NCBI RefSeq assembly: GCF_014646755.1
Contig: NZ_BMNW01000001.1
Span: 700,039-764,038 of the forward strand
From: Pseudomonas asuensis
Lineage (GTDB): Bacteria; Pseudomonadota; Gammaproteobacteria; Pseudomonadales; Pseudomonadaceae
Direction: 5' to 3'
Length of the DNA stretch: 64,000 nt
Positions within the stretch are counted from its first letter, which is position 1; every line of letters starts with the position of its first letter. The notes beneath the pieces were generated by a model. It saw only the letters and a program-made list of their open reading frames with translations, did no database searches and was not told where the DNA came from. Positions 45,902 through 54,908 of the stretch are shown one piece after another. The position numbers and the translations under genes are program-made.

Positions 45902-47437
45902 ATGAGTGATCGCATCCGTCACCCCGCGTTCGCTGCCCTACGCATGTCTGCCGAGCAGGCAGCTCGCTATATCCGCCATGACATGACTGTTGGTATGAGC
46001 GGTTTTACCGGCGCAGGTTATCCCAAGGCCGTTCCTGGTGCCCTGGCCCAGCACATCACCGAAGCTCACGGCCGAGGCGAGCCCTTTCGTATTCGCGTTC
46101 TGACGGGAGCATCGACTGCGCCTGAGCTGGACGGTGTGCTGGCACGCGTTGACGGTATCGAGCTGCGTGTACCGTTCCAGTCCGACCCTGAGCTGCGCAG
46201 CCGTATCAATGCAGGCCAGCTCGATTATATGGATATCCACCTGGGTCAGTTGGCCGAAAAGGTTCGTTATGGCTTTTTTGGCAAGGTCGATATTGCGGTA
46301 GTAGAAGTAAGCGCTATCCGTGAGGACGGTAGCCTTATTCCTTCGTCCTCGATCGGCAATAACAAGACCTGGCTGGACATGGCCGATGCGGTGATCCTGG
46401 AAGTAAACCGCTGGCAGCCCGATGCACTTGATGGCATGCATGACATTTTTTACGACACTGCCCTGCCCCCAAGCCGTACACCTATTCCGCTGACCTATCC
46501 AGGCGAGCGTGTGGGCGAGCCTTACCTGCAAGTGCCGCTGGAAAAAGTCGTGGCTGTGGTCGAGACCGATGCGCCGGACCGTAATAGTCCATTCAAGGCA
46601 CCTGACGAGGCATCCAAGGCCATTGCCGAGCACATGATCGACTTTTTGCGCTTTGAAGTGCGCCAGGGTCGCATTCCAGCAAATCTGCTGCCGATTCAAT
46701 CCGGGGTGGGCAACATTGCCAATGCCTTCATGCAGGGGCTGGGTGACAGCGAATTTTCCGGCCTGACGGCCTTCACGGAAGTGATTCAGGACGGCATGCT
46801 GGAACTTCTGATCAGTGGCAAGATGGATCTGGCGGCAGCCACATCATTTTCCCTGAGCCCGGCAGGCATTGAGCGCTTCCTTGAGCACGCCGACATGCTG
46901 CGCAAGAAGATCATCCTGCGCCAGCAAGGTGTAAGCAACCATCCTGAGCTGGTACGTCGCCTGGGTTGTATTGCTCTAAACGGCATGATCGAGGCAGACA
47001 TTTACGGCAATGTGAACTCCACGCACCTGATGGGCACGCAGATGATGAATGGCATCGGCGGCTCAGGTGACTTTGCCCGTAATGCCTACCTTTCAGTCTT
47101 CATGGCGCCCAGTACAGCCAAGAATGGGCTGATCTCAACCATCGTGCCGATGGTGAGCCATGTCGATCATACCGAGCATGATGTCAGCGTCATCGTGACT
47201 GACCGAGGTCTGGCTGACCTACGAATGCTAAGCCCCAAACAGCGCGCCAAAGTCATTCTGGAGAAGTGTGTCCATCCCAGCTACCACGATATGCTGGAGG
47301 ACTACATTGACCGAGCCAATGCAAACAGTTACGGCAAGCACACGCCCCATTTGTTGACAGAATCGCTGTCCTGGCATGAGCGCTACCTGGTCACCGGCAG
47401 CATGTTCCGCCCGGAAGCCAATCAGGCACAGGACTGA
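45902..47437 (+). CDS. Acetyl-CoA hydrolase/CoA-transferase family protein
   Basis: A 511-residue protein of the class I CoA-transferase family, closest in pattern to acetyl-CoA:succinate CoA-transferases (AarC, SucCoA transferase Cat1). Conserved segments are VGMSGFTGAGYPKAVPGAL, GVGNIANAFMQGL, LTAFTEVIQDGMLE with the catalytic Glu, MNGIGGSGDFARNAYLSVF and YHDMLEDYIDRA. Succinate as partner would link it to the fumarate-reductase-like genes 168 bases upstream, but that is inferred. The ATG at 45902 with GAGGT 8 bases before it is preferred to an in-frame ATG at 45821. Confidence 0.9.
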   Translation: MSDRIRHPAFAALRMSAEQAARYIRHDMTVGMSGFTGAGYPKAVPGALAQHITEAHGRGEPFRIRVLTGASTAPELDGVLARVDGIELRVPFQSDPELRSRINAGQLDYMDIHLGQLAEKVRYGFFGKVDIAVVEVSAIREDGSLIPSSSIGNNKTWLDMADAVILEVNRWQPDALDGMHDIFYDTALPPSRTPIPLTYPGERVGEPYLQVPLEKVVAVVETDAPDRNSPFKAPDEASKAIAEHMIDFLRFEVRQGRIPANLLPIQSGVGNIANAFMQGLGDSEFSGLTAFTEVIQDGMLELLISGKMDLAAATSFSLSPAGIERFLEHADMLRKKIILRQQGVSNHPELVRRLGCIALNGMIEADIYGNVNSTHLMGTQMMNGIGGSGDFARNAYLSVFMAPSTAKNGLISTIVPMVSHVDHTEHDVSVIVTDRGLADLRMLSPKQRAKVILEKCVHPSYHDMLEDYIDRANANSYGKHTPHLLTESLSWHERYLVTGSMFRPEANQAQD

Positions 47438-47455
47438 TTGGACGCTGACAAAAAA

Positions 47456-47483
47456 GCCCCAACGCCTCGCCAGGCGTTGGGGC
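47456..47483 (+). terminator. CoA-transferase terminator
   Basis: GCCCCAACGCCT (47456-47467), loop CGCC, AGGCGTTGGGGC (47472-47483), with A5 before and T6 after: a strong intrinsic terminator starting 19 bases past the stop. Confidence 0.96.
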
Positions 47484-47593
47484 TTTTTTGTTACCAAGGT
47501 GGGGCAGGGTTGCCTAAGGCGCCAGCTGCTCCCGCACAGACCAACACACCCACGGCATGCAGAAAAGGCCTGTGTAACGTGAAATCTGCTTGA

Positions 47594-48007
47594 TCAGCTG
47601 AGGGCCTTGATCAACTCGTCCTTCTTCATGCGCGAACGGCCAGTAACGCCTTGCTCTGCGGCTTTTTTCATCAAATCATCGCGTGTCATGTCAGTCAGCG
47701 AGGTGCTGCCCCGGCGTCCACGAGATGCAGTAGTACGTGTAGACGTACGCCCTGTATTCGGTGAGTGACCATGCTTGGTAGCTACGGCTCGACGAGCGGA
47801 ATCCTTACGATCAGCACGCTTGGCTGTCTCACCCTTCTGAGTACCGGAACCACTTTTGTTGCCACCACCGGACTGCTTGTTGACGGTAGCCCAGGCACGC
47901 GCCTCCGCCTGATCCTCTGACATGCCCTTGGCTTCGTAGCTTTCCTCGATATGCTCGGCCTTGCGCTTTTGTTTATCGCTGTAGGTTGACTTGTCGCCGC
48001 GTGGCAT
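47594..48007 (-). CDS. Basic protein with C-terminal Rho_N domain
   Basis: A 137-residue, strongly basic, low-complexity protein. The N terminus (KQKRKAEHIEESYEAKGMSEDQAEARAWATVNKQ, here described in part by EHIEESYEAKGMS) is a helical motif common in small stress-related proteins. The middle is Gly/Ser/Lys/Arg-rich and probably disordered. The C terminus DMTRDDLMKKAAEQGVTGRS plus a KKDELIKAL helix is a Rho N-terminal (SAP-like) fold. It probably binds nucleic acid. Some relatives are annotated as plasmid stabilisation proteins. Function unproven. It follows the YgdR-type lipoprotein gene in the same direction. Confidence 0.82.
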   Translation of the reverse strand: MPRGDKSTYSDKQKRKAEHIEESYEAKGMSEDQAEARAWATVNKQSGGGNKSGSGTQKGETAKRADRKDSARRAVATKHGHSPNTGRTSTRTTASRGRRGSTSLTDMTRDDLMKKAAEQGVTGRSRMKKDELIKALS

Positions 48008-48029
48008 AGGTACCTCCTGTTCAGACGGA

Positions 48030-48275
48030 TCAGTCTTCGGCTTTGATCGTTGCTACGTCATCAGCCCGGACGCGAACCTGGCGACCGGAAACGTCTTTGA
48101 ATTCATAGAAACCATCGGCAGTTTTAGTGTTGGGTTTGTCCTGGGTGATGTACTCGGTACCATCCTGCAGGGTCACAACCGTGGCGGTGGAACAACCGCC
48201 CAAAACAACAGCGCTCAGCAGCAGTAATACACCCGCAAAACTCTGTGTTAGGTTTTCCCTGAATGCGCGAATCAT
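48030..48275 (-). CDS. YgdI/YgdR-family small lipoprotein
   Basis: An 81-residue lipoprotein. The signal ends with lipobox LGGC (Cys28). The mature part TVVTLQDGTEYITQDKPNTK, DGFYEFKDVSGRQVRVRADDVATI is the YgdI/YgdR (DUF903) beta-fold. The family is widespread and its function is unknown. The start overlaps the stop of the upstream small gene by 4 bases (ATGA). Confidence 0.9.
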   Translation of the reverse strand: MIRAFRENLTQSFAGVLLLLSAVVLGGCSTATVVTLQDGTEYITQDKPNTKTADGFYEFKDVSGRQVRVRADDVATIKAED

Positions 48276-48508
48276 TGCGCCACTCCATCATCCAGTCGGT
48301 GGATCGAAACATCACTGATACCCACGATTGGCAATCCTGGCTCCAGATCGAACAACAGGTACTGTGCGTCATTTACGGCGATCAGGTGCTTGACGGCCAG
48401 CTCACGGACGACATCGGTGACCGGTACGTTCAAGTCAGCAATGCGATCGGTGTGGGGCTCGCCCAGTAACTTATAGTGGATTTCATATTCCTGGCCCATA
48501 TCGCTCAT
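48272..48508 (-). CDS. Small hypothetical protein
   Basis: A 78-residue protein beginning MSDMGQEYEIHYKLLGEPHTD. The ATG at 48508 has GGGAGA about 9 bases before it; a longer frame from 48574 is less likely. The C terminus LFDLEPGLPIVGISDVSIHRL is hydrophobic and Pro/Gly-rich. There is no signal peptide or recognisable domain. It is translationally coupled to the YgdR-type lipoprotein gene. Confidence 0.65.
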   Translation of the reverse strand: MSDMGQEYEIHYKLLGEPHTDRIADLNVPVTDVVRELAVKHLIAVNDAQYLLFDLEPGLPIVGISDVSIHRLDDGVAQ

Positions 48509-48627
48509 GGCTTGGGTCTCCCTGAGTGAGATACACCTTTTTTGAGCGGCATAACTCCTCAGTTGTTCTGTCACGCCCGCTGAACGGTCGCCTCGTTAAG
48601 GCCTGACAGATAAACGGCAACGCTGAT

Positions 48628-50685
48628 TTAGTTCCCTCTTTTCATCTGCTCAAGTAAGGGAGTGCACTGACTTTCCTGCCCACTGCTGGGTGCCACCAGA
48701 GCCAGGAGGCCTGCAGCTGGCGCAGCAAAGGTAGCAAGCAAAGCAGCCGCCGCACCACGCGCAGCCAGCGGCAATGCTTTAACCCCTGGTGAAGGGTCCT
48801 TAAGGGTGCCACGTACATACAGTGGCGAGCGGAGCGAGAAGATGCGGTAGCCCTTGCTGTGGGGCTCGATGGACAGGTCTATCTGTTCATTGGCGAGATT
48901 GACCGTACCGTCCACTTGAATGAGCGCATTATCGGTATCGAACACAAAGACGCGAGTCTTCATCAATCCGTTTTTAACCTGCAAATCAGAAGCGGCGCAG
49001 TTGATCGCTACTTCATCATCGCCAAAGAGGCGGCTGACAAGGTAGTTACCCACATTAAGGCCAGCGATTTCCATCAGGCTACGGCTGATGGAGCCATCGT
49101 TCATCAAGACCTTAAGCTCACCGTTACTGCTACCTAACAGCGCTGCAATAGAATTACCGGTTCCGGCCATAGTCGCGTCACCGTTAAGTTCGCCAAAGCT
49201 GTCGCGCATGGCTTCAACCGTAGGAAACAGTTGCTTGAGCTTTACACCTCGTATGTGCAGATCCAGCCGTGCAGGCATAGGACTCTTGTCACCCTCCAGG
49301 CGAACGGTGCTGTTTAGCGCACCGCCTGCCGCGCCAAAGCGCAATGGGTCGATAAGCAAGACACCATCGGTCAGCTTCAGGTGTAGATAAAGGTCGGACA
49401 AGGGCAAAGAAGCATTCTGTACGATGCGCTTGCCGGTGAATTTCACGTCGGCATCCATGGCACGCCAACGATCAGTACGAAACTCCGATACCGGAAGAGC
49501 CTTGTCTGCGGGCTGCTTGTTTTCCTCACCACGTGCCTGCTTTTGCTCGGCCGAATCAGCGCCAATAAGAGGGGCCAAGTCGGCAAAAAGCAGTTGATTG
49601 GAAGTCAGCTCACCGGTCAGCTTTGCCCGTGGCTTGCCACCCACGAATTGCAAGCTTCCGTACAGGTCGCTCTGCCCCACCTTCCCGGAAAAATCTTCGT
49701 ATTGGAAACGCGACCCTGCTGGGTCGTTGAGCACAACGGTAAGGTGTCCGTCGGTTGAGTACGGCGCTGTTTCGGGCAGTGTTACGCCCGTCAGGCGATA
49801 TAGCTGAGCCAGACTTTGCCCTGACAACTTGAGCCGTAAATCCAGCGCACCTAACTTCAGCGGCTCAGTCAACGTTCCAAAGACATTCAGGTGAGTAGCA
49901 CCCGCGCGAACATCTGCCTGTATGGGAAACGGTGCGTCAGGGTCGTGCAGCGCCAGAAGGCCTCCGATCTTGCCATTGCCGTCCACCGGCTGCCCTTTAT
50001 AGCGGCCAGTTACCGTCCAGCCAAATTGCAGCGCCTGGGTTTGCTTGATGTTGTACCGCTGCCGTTGATTACCAGCCTGCCCGACAAGATCAGCATAGGC
50101 AATGGGTGCGTCCAGGGAGGTAATGGTGGTTTTGACATCGGCCTGCACGATGTCATCGTCATAAGCGACACGCCCTGCATCAAAGCCGATAGTCCCAATG
50201 TCCACTGTCCAGGCGGAGGGTTGCTCATTGGGGTCTTTTTTGTCTTTGTCACCTTGGTCAAAGGTCCAGGTATTGCGGCCATCCGCCAGGCGCTGCAGGT
50301 TAGCCTCTGGTTTGGTCAGGTCAATACGTGGGATGTAAACCTGCCTGCCCAGTAACGCCAAGGGTGAAATCCGCAATTGAACTCGATCCAGATGCACAAA
50401 GCGTGGATTGCTCGCCCACTGAGGATTACCAATTTCTATATTCTCTGCAGAGATATGTGGCCAGGGTATCCAGGCGCGCCAGCCGCCCTGATCCGTTTCG
50501 CGGCGCCAGTCGACGCCCAGGTTACCGTTGATGGCAAACGGGCGATTGAGCGCAGACGATGCCCTGTCGTTGATAGTAGGCTTGAGCCGGTTCCAATCGA
50601 AGGTCGACACAAAGACGATCAGTACCACGCATAACGCTATGAGGATGCCCAGCGTCCAGACGATGATTTTCCGGGTCCGTGTCAC
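48628..50685 (-). CDS. AsmA-family protein
   Basis: A 685-residue AsmA-type protein, a member of the group proposed to bridge the inner and outer membranes and move phospholipid. An N-terminal membrane helix (IIVWTLGILIALCVVLIVFVS) is followed by AsmA domain sequences FDWNRLKPTINDRASSALNR, FAINGNLGVDWRRE, VYIPRIDLTKPEANLQRLADG, and the C-terminal segment LMEIAGLNVGNYLVSRLFGDDEVAINCAASDLQVKNGLM (in part: NVGNYLVSRLFGDDEVAINC). A C-terminal hydrophobic stretch (AAALLATFAAPAAGLLALVAP) precedes a Cys. Minus strand, transcribed toward the small stress genes. Confidence 0.92.
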   Translation of the reverse strand: MTRTRKIIVWTLGILIALCVVLIVFVSTFDWNRLKPTINDRASSALNRPFAINGNLGVDWRRETDQGGWRAWIPWPHISAENIEIGNPQWASNPRFVHLDRVQLRISPLALLGRQVYIPRIDLTKPEANLQRLADGRNTWTFDQGDKDKKDPNEQPSAWTVDIGTIGFDAGRVAYDDDIVQADVKTTITSLDAPIAYADLVGQAGNQRQRYNIKQTQALQFGWTVTGRYKGQPVDGNGKIGGLLALHDPDAPFPIQADVRAGATHLNVFGTLTEPLKLGALDLRLKLSGQSLAQLYRLTGVTLPETAPYSTDGHLTVVLNDPAGSRFQYEDFSGKVGQSDLYGSLQFVGGKPRAKLTGELTSNQLLFADLAPLIGADSAEQKQARGEENKQPADKALPVSEFRTDRWRAMDADVKFTGKRIVQNASLPLSDLYLHLKLTDGVLLIDPLRFGAAGGALNSTVRLEGDKSPMPARLDLHIRGVKLKQLFPTVEAMRDSFGELNGDATMAGTGNSIAALLGSSNGELKVLMNDGSISRSLMEIAGLNVGNYLVSRLFGDDEVAINCAASDLQVKNGLMKTRVFVFDTDNALIQVDGTVNLANEQIDLSIEPHSKGYRIFSLRSPLYVRGTLKDPSPGVKALPLAARGAAAALLATFAAPAAGLLALVAPSSGQESQCTPLLEQMKRGN

Positions 50686-50782
50686 GTCTTTTCTCCGCTT
50701 CGCCAGCCATCAGTAAAAGATCACGGCGTTATGCCATGTACCTACTACGTCAACGACGAACGGCAGTGGTTCAACCGCCTGC

Positions 50783-51529
50783 TCAACGGCCTCCCGAAAT
50801 GTCGAGTATCGCACCGCTGGTATAGGAGGCCTCATCCGAGAGCAGCCAGATAATGCCTGCCGCAATCTCTTCAGGCTCGCCTGCCCGCCCCAAGGGCGTC
50901 GTGACGCCGAGCCGGAGTCCACGATCAGGATCGCCACCGCTGGCATGAATTTCAGTCAGGGTCAGGCCAGGACGTACCGCGTTGACACGCACGCCTTGAG
51001 GGCCCAACTCCTTGGAAAGGCCCAGTGTCATCGTATCGATTGCGCCTTTGGACGCTGCGTAATCAATGTATTCGCTAGGTGAGCCCAACCGTGACGCGAC
51101 GGAAGATACATTCACAATGACACCACCGCGGCCGCCTCGCTCGGTCGACATCCGCCGTGCCGCCTCGCGGGCACACAAAAAGGCTCCCAGGATGTTGACC
51201 TCAAACATGCGCCGCATCCTTTCGACCGGCATGTCAGCCAGTTGCAGCGACTGGCCTGTAATACCGGCATTATTGACAAGCCCGTCAAGCCCGCCGAACC
51301 GATGCTGAATGGTATCGAACATCGCGAGGACGTCTTCCTCGATGGAAACATCACCACGAATGGCAATGGCTTCGCCACCGGCCTGCTCGACCAGCGCGAC
51401 ACACTCATTGGCAGCCGTTTCGTCTGCTGTGTAGTTCACGCCGACACGCCAACCGCGTGCACCAGCCAATCGTGCTGTTTCACGACCAATACCCCGGCTG
51501 GCGCCGGTAATGAGAATGATCTTGCTCAT
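50783..51529 (-). CDS. Short-chain dehydrogenase/reductase
   Basis: A 248-residue classical SDR. Cofactor motif is TGASRGIGRETARLAG (TGxxxGxG), NNAG is at VNNAGITGQ, and the catalytic Ser, Tyr and Lys are in VNVSSVASRL and YIDYAASKGAID. SYTSGAILDISGGR closes the fold. The substrate is unknown. The ATG at 51529 is preceded by AGGG. It follows vanR by 86 bases in the same direction, so both may share the vanR promoter, which would connect it to aromatic aldehyde or alcohol metabolism; this is inference. Confidence 0.9.
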   Translation of the reverse strand: MSKIILITGASRGIGRETARLAGARGWRVGVNYTADETAANECVALVEQAGGEAIAIRGDVSIEEDVLAMFDTIQHRFGGLDGLVNNAGITGQSLQLADMPVERMRRMFEVNILGAFLCAREAARRMSTERGGRGGVIVNVSSVASRLGSPSEYIDYAASKGAIDTMTLGLSKELGPQGVRVNAVRPGLTLTEIHASGGDPDRGLRLGVTTPLGRAGEPEEIAAGIIWLLSDEASYTSGAILDISGGR

Positions 51530-51615
51530 GGGGGCCCTCACTTATTGAAAGGTCCGCTCAGCTTAGGCAGGAATCGCGTGCGATGCGAATCCAAAAGCAG
51601 TTTGGAAAGCCATGG

Positions 51616-52329
51616 TTACATATCGCGGATAACCTTGAGACCTTCCTGCTGGGGGTGAGCCGCGCCGAACAGATCCGCATAGCGCATGGTTGCATTGGCA
51701 TGCTCGCGCATGAGGGCCTCTGCCCGAGCGCCTTGCCGGTTGACCAGTGCATCGACAATTGCATGGTGTTGCATATGAGCAAAGTTGAAACGGCGATACT
51801 CACGAGCCATATCGTTGCGGTCGACCGCCAATGAACTTACCGAAGCAAACGGCAAATGATCATTACGCGCCAGAGCATGGCCAATGGCTGGATTGCCGCT
51901 GGCCTCAATGATGACCTGATGAAAGCGCCGATTGAAGTCATGGTAGATCTCCATGTCTTCTTCAGTGACGTATCCCTTCGCAAACAGGGCATCGCCTGTT
52001 TCGAGGCATTGCTGCAGCAGTGCCTGCGCGTTTGGATCCAAACCGCGCTCCGCTGCCTGCCGAGCCGCTAAGCCCTCTAGGACGCCCCGAACCTCCACTG
52101 CGCCAGCAATCTCCTCCCCCGTCACCGTACGAACGGTATACCCCCGACCTTCATTCTTGGACAGCAGCCCTTCCTGCTCCAGGGTTCGGAAGGCCATGCG
52201 CACCGGCATACGCGAAACACCGAGACGCTCGGCGGTCGGAATTTCCACCAGCCGCTCACCTGCCGCCAACTCGCCGGACACAATCATCTTTCGTAGGGTG
52301 ACCAGCACCCGCTGCCCTGGCTTGCTCAT
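51616..52329 (-). CDS. vanR: GntR-family regulator VanR
   Basis: A 237-residue FadR/FCD-type GntR regulator. The winged helix is MIVSGELAAGERLVEIPTAERL with recognition helix GVSRMPVRMAFRTLEQEGLL (N-terminal 80 residues), followed by an all-helical FCD ligand domain with metal-binding His residues (DFNRRFHQVIIEASGNP, HMQHHAIVDAL, REHANATM). It should repress vanAB until vanillate binds. The ATG at 52329 (GAGGAT 7 bases before it) is preferred to a frame from 52497 that would run through the operator region. Divergent from vanA. Confidence 0.92.
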   Translation of the reverse strand: MSKPGQRVLVTLRKMIVSGELAAGERLVEIPTAERLGVSRMPVRMAFRTLEQEGLLSKNEGRGYTVRTVTGEEIAGAVEVRGVLEGLAARQAAERGLDPNAQALLQQCLETGDALFAKGYVTEEDMEIYHDFNRRFHQVIIEASGNPAIGHALARNDHLPFASVSSLAVDRNDMAREYRRFNFAHMQHHAIVDALVNRQGARAEALMREHANATMRYADLFGAAHPQQEGLKVIRDM

Positions 52330-52462
52330 GAGATCCTCTCGCCCCTGTAATCGCTGCATCTTAACGCAGGCCGCCATAGCCCGTGCGTAAGGTTTTGAAC
52401 CCGCTATCGTCAGGTATCCGCTCGTCAGCCGTCGAACTGAGTGATCGTTAATCGCACTAAAA

Positions 52463-52474
52463 ATGGATCCAGAA
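52463..52474. promoter_or_regulatory. VanR half-conserved operator (distal)
   Basis: ATGGATCCAGAA keeps the GGATCC core of the VanR operator. Its centre is 53 bases from the centre of the perfect site downstream, so two dimers could cooperate. Confidence 0.5.
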
Positions 52475-52486
52475 ATCGCACAGCAG

Positions 52487-52492
52487 TTGACT
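52487..52492 (+). promoter_or_regulatory. Possible -35 box of vanA
   Basis: TTGACT lies between the two VanR sites. The -10 with normal spacing (around 52511-52516) would touch the perfect VanR palindrome, so bound VanR would block it. The -10 match is poor. Confidence 0.35.
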
Positions 52493-52513
52493 CTCATACC
52501 AGAAAGGGCGAAG

Positions 52514-52527
52514 TATTGGATCCAATA
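52514..52527. promoter_or_regulatory. VanR operator (perfect palindrome)
   Basis: TATTGGATCCAATA is a perfect 14-bp palindrome whose core ATTGGATCCAAT equals the VanR operator known from Caulobacter vanAB. It ends 30 bases before the vanA start. Confidence 0.85.
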
Positions 52528-52556
52528 AAAACAAAACAGCCCTGTGAGGAAAGACC

Positions 52557-53618
52557 ATGTTTCCGAAAAATACGTGGTATGTAGCCTGTACGCCTGACGA
52601 AATCGCCGACAAGCCCCTCGGCCGTCAGATCTGTGGTGAGAAGATCGTTTTCTATCGTGGCCCGGAAGGCAAGGTCGCGGCGTTAGAAGATTTTTGTCCT
52701 CATCGTGGCGCTCCGCTCTCCCTGGGCTTTGTACGTGACGGCAACCTCGTCTGCGGTTACCACGGCCTGGAAATGGGCTGTGATGGCAAGACCGTTGCCA
52801 TGCCAGGCCAGCGTGTCCGTGGTTTTCCCTGCATTCGTCAGTATCCGGTCGAGGAGCGCTACGGCTTTATCTGGGTCTGGACAGGCGATGCCGAAAAAGC
52901 CGATCCGGCACTGATTCACCACCTGGAGTGGGCCGACAATCCTGAATGGGCCTACGGTGGTGGCCTGTATCACATCAACTGCGACTATCGCCTGATGATC
53001 GATAACCTCATGGACTTGACCCATGAGACCTATGTGCACGCCAATAGCATCGGCCAGCCGGAAATTGACGAAGCCTCCCCGACCACCAAGGTCGAAGGCG
53101 ATACCGTTGTCACCAGCCGCCACATGGAAAACATCATGGCCCCGCCCTTCTGGCGCATGGCGTTACGTGGCAATAACCTGGCTGATGATGTCCCAGTGGA
53201 CCGCTGGCAGATCTGTCGCTTTACGCCGCCAAGCCATGTGTTGATCGAAGTAGGTGTAGCCCATGCCGGCAAAGGTGGCTATGAAGCCGATCCTAAATAC
53301 AAGGCGTCCAGTATTGTAGTGGACTTCATCACGCCAGAGACCGAGACCTCTATCTGGTACTTCTGGGGCATGGCGCGCAACTTCAGGCCTGAAGATGAGG
53401 CGCTGACGGCGACCATTCGTGAAGGTCAAGGCAAGATCTTCTCCGAAGATCTGGAGATGCTGGAGCGTCAGCAGCAAAACCTGCTGGCTTACCCCGAGCG
53501 GCAGCTACTCAAGCTGAACATCGATGCCGGCGGTGTGCAGTCACGGCGAATTCTGGAGCGGCTGATCGAAAGCGAGCGCAGCGCGGCTGCTCCCTTAAAC
53601 ATGATCGCCACGGCGTGA
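52557..53618 (+). CDS. vanA: Vanillate O-demethylase oxygenase subunit VanA
   Basis: A 353-residue Rieske non-haem iron oxygenase that demethylates vanillate to protocatechuate and formaldehyde. The Rieske [2Fe-2S] ligands are in CPHRGAPL and CGYHGLEMG (CxH and CxxH, about residues 47-70), and the mononuclear iron ligands in NLMDLTHETYVHAN (about 156-169). It begins FPKNTWYVACTPDEI like other VanA proteins. Electrons come from VanB encoded 75 bases downstream. Divergent from vanR with VanR operators between. Confidence 0.96.
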   Translation: MFPKNTWYVACTPDEIADKPLGRQICGEKIVFYRGPEGKVAALEDFCPHRGAPLSLGFVRDGNLVCGYHGLEMGCDGKTVAMPGQRVRGFPCIRQYPVEERYGFIWVWTGDAEKADPALIHHLEWADNPEWAYGGGLYHINCDYRLMIDNLMDLTHETYVHANSIGQPEIDEASPTTKVEGDTVVTSRHMENIMAPPFWRMALRGNNLADDVPVDRWQICRFTPPSHVLIEVGVAHAGKGGYEADPKYKASSIVVDFITPETETSIWYFWGMARNFRPEDEALTATIREGQGKIFSEDLEMLERQQQNLLAYPERQLLKLNIDAGGVQSRRILERLIESERSAAAPLNMIATA

Positions 53619-53693
53619 CAGCATCCGGCGCCTCTTTCCATAGAGGCGCCAGCCATTGATGAGCGTGACAGCCGCTCGACCGAGGACCCTATC

Positions 53694-54644
53694 GTGATTG
53701 AAGTCCTGATCGTTTCGAAGAAAACCGAAGCTACGGATATTTGCAGCCTTGAGCTGGCCAGTGTAGACGGCTCGCCGCTGCCGGAATTCAGTGCGGGCTC
53801 GCACATTGATATTCACTTGCCAGACGGACTCACCCGCCAGTACTCACTTTGCAATCCGTCCAGCGAGCGTCACCGCTATCAGATTGCCGTCCTGAAGGAC
53901 CCTGCCTCCCGTGGCGGCTCGCTGGGCGTTCACCAACTCAAGGAAGGTACGCATGTTCACATCAGCGAGCCACGCAACCTGTTTTCTCTGGCCCACGGTG
54001 CCAAGCGCAGCCTGCTGTTTGCCGGCGGCATTGGTGTAACACCGATCCTGTGCATGGCTGAAAGGCTGTCAAACATGGCCGCCGATTTCGAGATGCATTA
54101 CTGTACCCGCTCTGCCGACCGCACGGCCTTTGTCGAGCGGATCAAAACCTCCTCCTTTGCCGGTCAGGTGCATTTTCACCATGACGATGGCCCTGCGCAG
54201 CAGAAACTGGATGCCGCTCAGGTGCTGGGGCAGCCAGAATCAGATGTGCACGTTTACGTGTGCGGCCCGACAGGCTTCATGGAGTACGTTCTCAGTACAG
54301 CCAAAGCCAATGGCTGGCCGGAAGAGCAACTGCATCGTGAATACTTTGCGGCAGCACCCACCGATACCGCCAATGACGGCAGCTTCGACCTCAGGATCGC
54401 CAGTACCGGACAGACCCTGCATGTTCCGGCTGAACGTACCGCACTCGACGTTCTGCTTGAGGCGGGATTCGACATTCCGATGTCCTGTGAACAAGGTATC
54501 TGCGGCACATGCCTGACGCGGGTACTGGATGGCGCCCCGGACCACCGGGACATGTTCATGACTGAAGAGGAACAGGCGGCAAACGACCAATTCACGCCTT
54601 GCTGCTCGCGCGCAAAGAGCGCTGTACTGGTTCTGGATATCTGA
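53694..54644 (+). CDS. vanB: Vanillate O-demethylase reductase subunit VanB
   Basis: A 316-residue class IA oxygenase reductase. The FMN/FAD-binding barrel begins FSAGSHIDIHLPDGLTRQYSLCNP (in part: LTRQYSLCNP), the NAD site is LFAGGIGVTPILCMAERL, and the C-terminal plant-type [2Fe-2S] domain has SCEQGICGTC with the last ligand in TPCCSRAK. It passes electrons from NADH to VanA. The start is a GTG at 53694 with GAGGA 8 bases upstream. Confidence 0.95.
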   Translation: MIEVLIVSKKTEATDICSLELASVDGSPLPEFSAGSHIDIHLPDGLTRQYSLCNPSSERHRYQIAVLKDPASRGGSLGVHQLKEGTHVHISEPRNLFSLAHGAKRSLLFAGGIGVTPILCMAERLSNMAADFEMHYCTRSADRTAFVERIKTSSFAGQVHFHHDDGPAQQKLDAAQVLGQPESDVHVYVCGPTGFMEYVLSTAKANGWPEEQLHREYFAAAPTDTANDGSFDLRIASTGQTLHVPAERTALDVLLEAGFDIPMSCEQGICGTCLTRVLDGAPDHRDMFMTEEEQAANDQFTPCCSRAKSAVLVLDI

Positions 54645-54908
54645 CGGGGCAGGCATGCGCTCGTCGGGTTATCAGATCGCCATCAAAAGCTGTTCGTTAA
54701 GCGGCCACTCCTGTACTGCCAGAGGGCCGCGGTGTCGTATAAGTAATGCATTCAGTCTGCTTGAGCATTGCGCGGTTAACCCTCGCCACGTTGAGCAGAC
54801 TTTCAGCAATACAACAATAACAAGAGGCGCCTCCCATGCGCATGACACCCATTTCGTTGTCTTGTCGTACCCACCTGATAGCCATAGCCGCCGAACAGGA
54901 GGTCAACC

